Assembly: GCA_958435885.1 (NCBI GenBank)
Contig: CAUBHZ010000030.1
Span: 1-10,825 of the forward strand
Source of the DNA: an uncultured Intestinimonas sp.
Lineage (GTDB): Bacteria > Bacillota_A > Clostridia > Oscillospirales > Oscillospiraceae
DNA length: 10,825 nt
Reading direction: 5' to 3'
This document shows, in pieces, positions 5,997-10,825 of this stretch. The notes beneath the pieces are model-generated. The model was given only the letters and a program-made list of their open reading frames with translations. It was not told the DNA's origin and searched no databases. The translations under genes were made by a program, and so were the position numbers. Within the stretch, counting starts at the first letter, position 1; each line of letters starts with the position of its first letter.

Positions 5997-6519
5997 TCTG
6001 GACCTTGTCCACCGCCTCGGCGCCCTTGAGCACCTCCACCAGCTTCAGTCCGAAGGGGAAGGCGGCGCCGGCGGCCTGGCCGGTGACGAACTTTCCGTCC
6101 ACCACCACCTGGGCCTCCCGGTCCACAGCGGCGGAGCCCATCTCCTCCCACACGCAGGGGTGGCAGGTGACCGGACGGCGGTCCAGCATGCCCATGTGGG
6201 CCAGGATGGAGGGAGCGGCGCAGATGGCCGCCAGCCAGCAGCCCCTGTCCCGGGCCTTCTGGATGAGGGCGGTGGCGAAGAGGTCCATCTGGATGGAGGC
6301 CACGCCGCCCAGCCCGCCGGGCAGCACCAGCATCTCCATGTCCTCCTCCTTCACCTGCTCCAGGGTCATATCGGCGGTGACGGTGATGCCGTGGCTCCCC
6401 TTCACCGCAAGGCCCTCCAGGCCCACATAGGCCACGTCCACACCGGCCCGCCGCAGCAGGTCGCCGGGGACGATGGCCTCGGCCTCTTCAAATCCCTCTC
6501 CCAGCAGAATATATACCAT
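5974..6519 (-). CDS. DJ-1/PfpI family protein (YajL/DJ-1 type)
   Basis: 181 residues, a single glutamine-amidotransferase-like domain. GFEEAEA near the N-terminus carries the conserved Glu14, equivalent to Glu18 of human DJ-1. LPGGLGG (66-72) and AAICAAPSILA (97-107) follow, with the reactive Cys100 at the nucleophile elbow. The C-terminal GQAAGAAFPFGLKLVEVL matches the family's G-P-x-T-A-type region in position. DJ-1-like proteins are linked to oxidative or carbonyl stress and protein/nucleotide quality control; their biochemical activity is debated, so no reaction is assigned. Start ATG at 6519 with GGAGGAG about nine bases upstream. It lies 55 bp after tmk, with a small palindrome TATCA-AAA-TGATA (6548-6560) in the gap, and overlaps the downstream folate gene by 23 nt. 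Confidence 0.9.
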   Translation of the reverse strand: MVYILLGEGFEEAEAIVPGDLLRRAGVDVAYVGLEGLAVKGSHGITVTADMTLEQVKEEDMEMLVLPGGLGGVASIQMDLFATALIQKARDRGCWLAAICAAPSILAHMGMLDRRPVTCHPCVWEEMGSAAVDREAQVVVDGKFVTGQAAGAAFPFGLKLVEVLKGAEAVDKVQNGILYRS

Positions 6520-6574
6520 GGATCATTCTCCTCCAAATATTCGAATCTATCAAAATGATACGTAATGGGGCCTG

Positions 6575-7243
6575 TCACAGCAGGGCGCTGACCCGGTCCC
6601 AGATCTGTTGATGGATGTCCTCCGGCGGGCGCACCGCCCCCTGCTCATCCACACAGGAGATCCGCTCCCAGCCGCACAGTCCGGCGGCGGCCAGAGCCGC
6701 CGCCCGGCAGCGGCGGAGGTAATCGGTATCCACCTCGTGGATGTCGCCGGTGGTGTGGGTCTCCCCCTCCCGGCGGCGGAGCATCTCCACCGCCCGATCG
6801 GTGGGCATGTCCAGATAGAGGACCAGGTCGGGGGCGGGCAGCCCCAGCTTGTCATACTCAAAGTCGAACAGCCAGCGCAGGAAGGGCGCCCATGCCTCCT
6901 CCGGCAGCTTGCTGGTCTGGTGGACGGCGTTGGAGGTGGTATAGCGGTCGGCCAGGATGAGACCGCCCCCCTCGTAGTCTGCCCCCCACACCTTTTTATA
7001 GGAGGCGTACCGGTCCACCGCGTAGAAGGTGGAGGCGGCGTAGGCGTTCACGTCGTCGGGATGGGACCCGAACTCGCCCCCCAGGTACATCCGCACCAGG
7101 GCCGACGAGGGCTCCCGATACTGGGGAAAGACGATGCGGTGGAAGGGCTTCTGCGCCTCCTCCATCCGGCGGCACAGGAGGGAGAACTGGGTGGACTTGC
7201 CCGACCCGTCGGTGCCCTCCAGCACGATGAGCCTACCCTTCAT
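6575..7243 (-). CDS. tmk: Thymidylate kinase (dTMP kinase)
   Basis: 222 residues. Phosphorylates dTMP to dTDP with ATP, the step before dTTP. The P-loop EGTDGSGKST (9-18) is intact. LILADRYTTSNAVHQ (96-109) is the DR-Y/F-x-x-S motif of the family. APDLVLYLDMPTDRA (137-151) precedes the LID region, which carries RRREGE (156-161). Start ATG at 7243 shares ATGA with the glycosyltransferase stop, a typical coupled overlap. The frame is open upstream to 7351 but that part is the neighbour in another frame. In many Firmicutes tmk lies beside holB or yaaQ; here it sits after a wall-glycan glycosyltransferase instead. Family assignment is firm; a nearby deoxynucleoside-kinase relative is a remote alternative. 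Confidence 0.92.
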   Translation of the reverse strand: MKGRLIVLEGTDGSGKSTQFSLLCRRMEEAQKPFHRIVFPQYREPSSALVRMYLGGEFGSHPDDVNAYAASTFYAVDRYASYKKVWGADYEGGGLILADRYTTSNAVHQTSKLPEEAWAPFLRWLFDFEYDKLGLPAPDLVLYLDMPTDRAVEMLRRREGETHTTGDIHEVDTDYLRRCRAAALAAAGLCGWERISCVDEQGAVRPPEDIHQQIWDRVSALL

Positions 7244-7971
7244 GCCCGCTTCCCCGCCTTTCCCCGCTCGCCCAGGGCGGCCACCAGGAAGAGGGGCAGC
7301 CGGGCCATGCGGCCGATGCGCTGGGGCTCCTTTTTGAGGCGGTAGAGCCACTCCAGGCCCAGCTTCTGCCAGGCCTCCGGCGCCCGCTCCACCACGCCTG
7401 CAAAGACGTCCAGGCTCCCGCCCAGGCCGGCCATGAGCCGGGCGCCGGTGGCAGGGCCGTTTTTGACCATCCAGTACTCCTGCTTGGGCGCGCCCAGGCA
7501 GACAAAGACCACGTCGGCCTCCGCCGCCCGGATGGCCTCCACCACAGGGGCGTCCTCCTTAAAATACCCGTCGTGGGTGCCGCAGATGGTGAGGCCGGGG
7601 TATCTGGCCTCCAGCCGTGCGGCGGCGGCCTCGGCCACGCCGGGCTTGGCCCCCAGCAGGTAGAGCCGCAGGCCGGTTTTCGCCATGTGCTCCATGAGCT
7701 TCCCGGCGAAGTCGATGCCGGGGCAGCGGCCCTTCAGGCTCCGGCCCAGGATCTTGGCGGCGTACACCACGCCGATGCCGTCGGGGAGCACCAGGTCCGC
7801 CCCGTTGAGGGCCTGCCGGAAGGGCTCCTCCCGCCGTGCCCGGTCCACCAGCTCCGGGTTGGGGGTCACCACATAGTGGAACCCCCCCGCGTCTATCATC
7901 CCGGCGGCCGCGCTGGCCGCCTCGTCCAGGGTCAGGTCGTCAAAGCCGACCCCCATGATCTCTGTCCGCAA
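7240..7971 (-). CDS. WecG/TagA/CpsF family glycosyltransferase
   Basis: 243 residues from TTG at 7971. Members such as TagA transfer N-acetylmannosamine from UDP-ManNAc to GlcNAc-PP-undecaprenol to make the linkage unit of wall teichoic acid; WecG acts similarly with UDP-ManNAcA. Motifs: VVTPNPELV (34-42), ADLVLPDGIGVV (58-69, with Asp64 at the position proposed as catalytic base), CPGIDF, GAPKQE (160-165), GGSLDVFAG and GLEWLYRLKKEPQR. The basic, hydrophobic C-terminus probably helps it dock at the membrane. Start choice: GGAGG lies eight bases before the TTG, and homologs begin with a short stretch like RTEIMGV. ATGs at 7995, 7992 and 7986 have no ribosome site and lie at the predicted transcription start. 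The actual acceptor and polymer cannot be told from this window. Confidence 0.9.
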   Translation of the reverse strand: MRTEIMGVGFDDLTLDEAASAAAGMIDAGGFHYVVTPNPELVDRARREEPFRQALNGADLVLPDGIGVVYAAKILGRSLKGRCPGIDFAGKLMEHMAKTGLRLYLLGAKPGVAEAAAARLEARYPGLTICGTHDGYFKEDAPVVEAIRAAEADVVFVCLGAPKQEYWMVKNGPATGARLMAGLGGSLDVFAGVVERAPEAWQKLGLEWLYRLKKEPQRIGRMARLPLFLVAALGERGKAGKRA

Positions 7972-8003
7972 GGCACATGCCTCCATTTTCATCATTTTCA
8001 GCC

Positions 8004-8032
8004 ATCATACCACAGGGAAGGCCAAAAGTCTA
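8004..8032 (-). promoter_or_regulatory. Promoter of the glycosyltransferase-tmk-DJ-1-folate operon
   Basis: Minus strand: TAGACT (8032-8027), 17-bp spacer, TATGAT (8009-8004) with TGG before it as an extended -10. The predicted start is near 7997, giving a leader of about 26 nt to the TTG start codon. It is back to back with the plus-strand promoter at 8076. Confidence 0.65.
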
Positions 8033-8050
8033 TCGGAACCTGGCTTTCCC
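8015..8050. repeat. Imperfect inverted repeat over the glycosyltransferase promoter
   Basis: GGGAAGGCCA (8015-8024) and TGGCTTTCCC (8041-8050) pair with one G-T mismatch. One arm is in the promoter spacer, the other upstream of the -35, and the -35 lies in the loop. Candidate operator; chance is not excluded. Confidence 0.4.
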
Positions 8051-8075
8051 ACCCATCTTTATGAAAAATTAAGCA

Positions 8076-8103
8076 TTGACATTTCTGGAAAAGAGACTAT
8101 AAT
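8076..8103 (+). promoter_or_regulatory. Consensus promoter of the ABC importer operon
   Basis: TTGACA (8076-8081), 16-bp spacer, TATAAT (8098-8103), both perfect hexamers, in an AT-rich patch of an otherwise GC-rich region. Predicted start near 8110, so the leader is about 60 nt, too short for a T-box. Confidence 0.9.
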
Positions 8104-8120
8104 ACAGACAATACTTTAGC

Positions 8121-8149
8121 GCAAAAAAGCAGTGAAGTACTGCATTTGC
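8121..8149 (+). other. Stem-loop in the leader of the substrate-binding gene
   Basis: GCAAA (8121-8125)/TTTGC (8145-8149) and GCAGT (8129-8133)/ACTGC (8139-8143) form a two-part stem with a small internal bulge and loop GAAGT. It ends 12 bases before the GGAAGG ribosome site. Possibly an mRNA-stabilising or regulatory element. Confidence 0.4.
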
Positions 8150-8171
8150 ACGAATCGGAAGGATGAGAAGC

Positions 8172-9191
8172 ATGAACGTTTTGTCTAAAGTGACCTCTCT
8201 GGCTGCGGCCAGTGCCATGGTCCTGTCTCTGGCCGCCTGCGGCGGCGGTACCGCCTCTACCCCGGCGTCCACCACCTCCGCCGCTCCCGAGTCCTCCGCC
8301 CCCGCTGAGGGCGCCGCCTCCTACACCGTTGGCATCTGCCAGCAGATGACCCACGACGCGCTGGACGCCGCCACCCAGGGCTTCAAGGACGCCCTCAACG
8401 AGCTGCTGCCCGGCCAGGTGACCTTTGACGAGCAGGACGCCGGCGGCGAGTACGCCAACTGCGGCACCATCATGGACGGCTTCGTCTCCGAGGGCGTGGA
8501 CCTGATCCTGGCCAACGCCACCTATCCCCTCCAGGCCGCCGCCTCCGCCACCGCCGACATCCCCATCCTGGGCACCTCCGTCACCGACTACGCCACCGCC
8601 CTCTCCATTGACAACTGGACCGGCACCGTGGGCGGCAACATCTCCGGCACCTCCGACCTGGCTCCCCTGGACCAGCAGGCCGCCATGCTCCAGGAGCTCT
8701 TCCCCGATGCCACCAACGTGGGTCTCCTCTACTGCTCCGGCGAGCCCAACTCCGTCTACCAGGTGGAGACCATCCAGGGCTATCTGGAGGACATGGGCTA
8801 CACCTGCGCGCAGTACGCCTTCACCGACGTGAACGACCTGTCCTCCGTGGCCCAGACCGCCTGTGACAACTCCGACGTCATCTACATCCCCACCGACAAC
8901 ACCGCCGCCGCCAACACCGAGACCATCGCCAACGTGGTCATCCCCGCCGGCGTGCCCGTCATCGCCGGTGAGTCCGGCATCTGCTCCGGCTGCGGCGTGG
9001 CCACCCTGTCCATCAGCTACTACGACATCGGCTACAAGACCGGCGAGATGGCCGCCCAGATCCTCACCGGCGAGGCCGACATCTCCACCATGCCCGTGGA
9101 GTACGCCCCCAACGTCACCAAGATGTACAACGCGGCCAACTGCGAGGCCCTGGGCCTCACCATGCCCGAGGATTACGAGCCCATCGCCTGA
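8172..9191 (+). CDS. ABC transporter substrate-binding lipoprotein (ABC_sub_bind / TrpX-like)
   Basis: 339 residues. Lipoprotein signal: basic/hydrophobic residues 1-22 and lipobox LAAC with Cys23 as the lipid-anchored first residue. A Ser/Thr/Ala/Pro-rich linker (about 28-50) leads to the binding domain, which begins YTVGICQQMTHDALDAATQGF. The two-lobed periplasmic-binding fold matches the ABC_sub_bind family, which includes streptococcal TrpX. Landmarks are NATYPLQAAASAT, ADIPILGTSVTDY and the C-terminal GYKTGEMAAQIL. The ATG at 8172 was chosen over the in-frame ATG at 8163 because GGAAGG lies nine bases before it and would touch the earlier one. Codons are strongly biased to GCC/ACC/GAC/TCC, which suggests high expression. 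The ligand is unknown: tryptophan/tyrosine transport is known for TrpX relatives, but other small molecules are possible. Confidence 0.9.
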   Translation: MNVLSKVTSLAAASAMVLSLAACGGGTASTPASTTSAAPESSAPAEGAASYTVGICQQMTHDALDAATQGFKDALNELLPGQVTFDEQDAGGEYANCGTIMDGFVSEGVDLILANATYPLQAAASATADIPILGTSVTDYATALSIDNWTGTVGGNISGTSDLAPLDQQAAMLQELFPDATNVGLLYCSGEPNSVYQVETIQGYLEDMGYTCAQYAFTDVNDLSSVAQTACDNSDVIYIPTDNTAAANTETIANVVIPAGVPVIAGESGICSGCGVATLSISYYDIGYKTGEMAAQILTGEADISTMPVEYAPNVTKMYNAANCEALGLTMPEDYEPIA

Positions 9192-9214
9192 TCCTCTCTT
9201 CCCCCTTCTAAAAT

Positions 9215-9256
9215 CGCAAAAACAGCGGGGCGCTCTGCGCCTCCGCTGTTTTTGCG
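9215..9256 (+). terminator. Strong hairpin between binding protein and permease genes
   Basis: CGCAAAAACAGCGG (9215-9228) pairs perfectly with CCGCTGTTTTTGCG (9243-9256). GGCGC/GCGCC extends it inward around a TCT loop, leaving one T bulged. The TTTTT in the 3' arm serves as U-tract. It lies 23 bp after the stop, so it probably ends most transcripts while some continue into the permease. The symmetry means it could work in both directions. Confidence 0.82.
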
Positions 9257-9302
9257 CGTTTCCCGCCCGCGGCGGAAATCCACCTTTTGGAGGTATCGAC
9301 CT

Positions 9303-10250
9303 ATGGACTTCCTGCTCTCTTTCCTCAACTCCATGCCCGGCGCCTTCGGACAGGGTCTGGCCTGGGGCATCATGGCCATCGGGGTGTACATCACCTTCCG
9401 AATCCTGGACATTGCCGACCTGACCGTGGACGGCTCCCTGGCCACCGGCGGCGCGGTGGCCGCCCTGGGCATCACCATGGGGCTCAACCCCTGGCTGGCC
9501 CTCCTCATGGCCTTCATCGCCGGCATGCTGGCCGGTCTGGTCACCGGACTGCTCCACACCGCCTGCGGCATCCCCGCCATCCTCTCCGGCATCCTGACCC
9601 AGCTGGCCCTCTACTCCATCAACCTGCGCATCATGGCCATCGGCAGCGGCGCCAGCACCAAGGCCACCCTGGCCCTCAGCGTGGACAAGCAGTCCCTGCT
9701 GGTCTCCTCCCGCTACATCCGTGAGATGAGCCTGCGCAACCCCCTGCTGCTGCTGGCCGTGCTCACCGTGGTGGTCATCGCCGTCCTTTACTGGTTCTTC
9801 GGCACCGAGCTGGGCTGCTCCCTCCGGGCCACCGGCGCCAACCCCAACATGGCCCGGGCCCAGGGCATCAACACCAACACCGCCAAGGTGCTGGGTCTGG
9901 TGGTCTCCAACGGCCTGGTGGCCCTCTCCGGCGGTCTGCTGGCCCAGTACCAGGGCAGCTCCACCGTGGATATGGGCCGCGGCGCCATCGTCATCGGCCT
10001 GGCCGCCGTCATCATCGGCGAGGTGCTCCTGGGCAAGGTGTTCATCAACTTCGCCCTCAAGCTGCTCTCCGCCGTCATCGGCTCCATCATCTACTACATC
10101 GTGCTCCAGTTCGTGCTCCGGCTGGGCCTGGAGTCCACCGACCTGAAGCTGCTCTCCGCCGTGGTGGTGGCCCTCTTCCTCACCATCCCCTACTGGAAGG
10201 GCAAGTACTTCACCAAGACGGCTCGAAAGGAGGCGGCGCGCAATGCTTGA
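9303..10250 (+). CDS. ABC transporter permease (BPD_transp_2 family, LivH/TrpY-like)
   Basis: 315 residues, integral membrane, with about eight hydrophobic segments. It forms the channel for the substrate delivered by the lipoprotein. Family marks near the N-terminus are GIMAIGVYITFRILDIADLTVDG, typical of the branched-chain and TrpXYZ-type permeases, and the coupling region GTELGCSLRATGANPNMARAQGIN in the middle, which contacts the ATPase. The C-terminus is basic (KYFTKTARKEAARNA). Start ATG at 9303 with GGAGG about eight bases upstream; the frame's earlier ATG (9252) is in the terminator hairpin. It overlaps the ATPase start by 8 nt. Confidence 0.92.
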   Translation: MDFLLSFLNSMPGAFGQGLAWGIMAIGVYITFRILDIADLTVDGSLATGGAVAALGITMGLNPWLALLMAFIAGMLAGLVTGLLHTACGIPAILSGILTQLALYSINLRIMAIGSGASTKATLALSVDKQSLLVSSRYIREMSLRNPLLLLAVLTVVVIAVLYWFFGTELGCSLRATGANPNMARAQGINTNTAKVLGLVVSNGLVALSGGLLAQYQGSSTVDMGRGAIVIGLAAVIIGEVLLGKVFINFALKLLSAVIGSIIYYIVLQFVLRLGLESTDLKLLSAVVVALFLTIPYWKGKYFTKTARKEAARNA

Positions 10251-10825
10251 GCTCAAAGAGATCTACAAGACCTTCAACGCCGGCACCATCAATGAAAAGA
10301 GGGCCCTCAACGGGGTCTCCCTCACCCTGGCCGACGGGGACTTCGTCACCGTCATCGGCGGCAACGGCGCCGGTAAATCCACCCTTCTCAACGCCGTGGC
10401 GGGGGTGTGGCCGGTGGATTCCGGCACCATCGCCATCGACGGCATCGACGTCACCCGCCTGCCCGAGCACAAGCGGGCCCAGTACATCGGCCGGGTCTTC
10501 CAGGACCCCATGATGGGCACCGCCGCCACCATGCAGATCGAGGAGAACCTGGCCCTGGCCGCCCGCCGGGGCAAGCCCCGGGGGCTGAAGGCGGGCATCA
10601 CCGCCAGCGAGCGGAAGGAGTACCGGGAGCTCCTCAAGATCCTGGACCTGGGCCTGGAGGACCGGCTCACCGCCAAGGTGGGACTCCTCTCCGGCGGACA
10701 GCGCCAGGCCCTCACCCTCCTCATGGCCAGCCTGGTCAAGCCCAAGCTCCTCCTCCTGGACGAGCACACCGCCGCCCTGGACCCCAAAACGGCGGCCAAG
10801 GTGCTGGACGCCACCGAGAAGATTG
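10243..10825 (+). CDS. ABC transporter ATP-binding protein (TrpZ-like), cut by window edge
   Basis: 194 residues visible of a family length near 260. It powers the importer by ATP hydrolysis. Walker A GGNGAGKST (39-47), Q-loop VFQDP (85-89), ABC signature LSGGQRQ (149-155), Walker B LLLLDEHTAALD (169-180, with Glu174 as catalytic base and His in place of the usual Pro after it), then the D-loop. The switch histidine lies beyond the edge. Start ATG at 10243 has AAAGGAGG nine bases upstream and overlaps the permease by ATGCTTGA. The 'DEHTAALD' form is, from memory, common in this subfamily, so it is a clue to TrpZ/LivF-like relatives rather than an oddity. Confidence 0.95.
   Translation, partial: MLELKEIYKTFNAGTINEKRALNGVSLTLADGDFVTVIGGNGAGKSTLLNAVAGVWPVDSGTIAIDGIDVTRLPEHKRAQYIGRVFQDPMMGTAATMQIEENLALAARRGKPRGLKAGITASERKEYRELLKILDLGLEDRLTAKVGLLSGGQRQALTLLMASLVKPKLLLLDEHTAALDPKTAAKVLDATEKI

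Noticed and set aside
6548..6560. TATCA-AAA-TGATA palindrome between tmk and the DJ-1 gene as an operator
   Set aside because: Five-bp arms in an AT-rich gap are easily due to chance, and no promoter with good spacing was found there.
8110..8171. T-box or other large riboswitch in front of the ABC operon
   Set aside because: The leader is about 60 nt and has no T-box core sequence; only a small stem-loop is present.
8097..10256. A 719-codon open frame on the minus strand opposite the ABC importer genes
   Set aside because: The plus-strand genes carry clear signal peptide, permease and promoter signals. The antisense frame gives low-complexity Gly/Val/His/Gln text and is open because the GC-rich codons avoid TTA, CTA and TCA.

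Overview
The window looks like a chromosomal segment of a high-GC, low-oxygen Firmicute of the Clostridia, most like the Oscillospiraceae (Flavonifractor / Lawsonibacter / Intestinimonas type). This rests on strong AGGAGG-type ribosome binding sites, a T-box in front of alaS, an mltG next to a U32 gene, and GC-rich codons ending mostly in C or G. The placement is inferred from style; no marker gene fixes the species. No phage, transposon, CRISPR or rRNA/tRNA signal was seen.

Minus-strand block, about 1-4870. At the left edge is the 5' part of alaS, with a complete T-box leader, terminator and promoter; its -35 box overlaps the stop codon of the preceding gene. Upstream lie three small hydrophobic proteins of unknown function (783-2278). 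Two of them look like diverged tandem paralogs, and the third is translationally coupled to the second. Next come a U32-family gene of the TrhP (tRNA hydroxylation) type and mltG, the peptidoglycan-terminating lytic transglycosylase.

Middle. Divergent from mltG, on the plus strand, is a 55-residue protein with 16 cysteines, a hydrophobic stretch and a Cys/Gly/Asn-rich tail. It is followed by a hairpin terminator and a GC-rich, hairpin-filled spacer. This is the least explained gene in the window.

Minus-strand operon 7997-5400. A WecG/TagA glycosyltransferase (probable TTG start), thymidylate kinase, a DJ-1/PfpI protein and 5-formyltetrahydrofolate cyclo-ligase are read from one promoter. Overlaps of 4 and 23 nt suggest translational coupling at two of the three junctions.

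Plus-strand operon from 8076. A consensus promoter drives a lipoprotein substrate-binding protein (ABC_sub_bind / TrpX-like), then a strong hairpin, a LivH/TrpY-like permease and an ATPase cut by the window edge. Together these form one ABC importer, probably for an amino acid or similar small molecule. The hairpin after the binding protein probably makes it more abundant than the permease and ATPase.

Most of the window is core metabolism in ordinary arrangement. The points worth following up are the Cys-rich peptide, the paralogous membrane-protein cluster with repeat motifs at its promoters, and a few regulatory overlaps.
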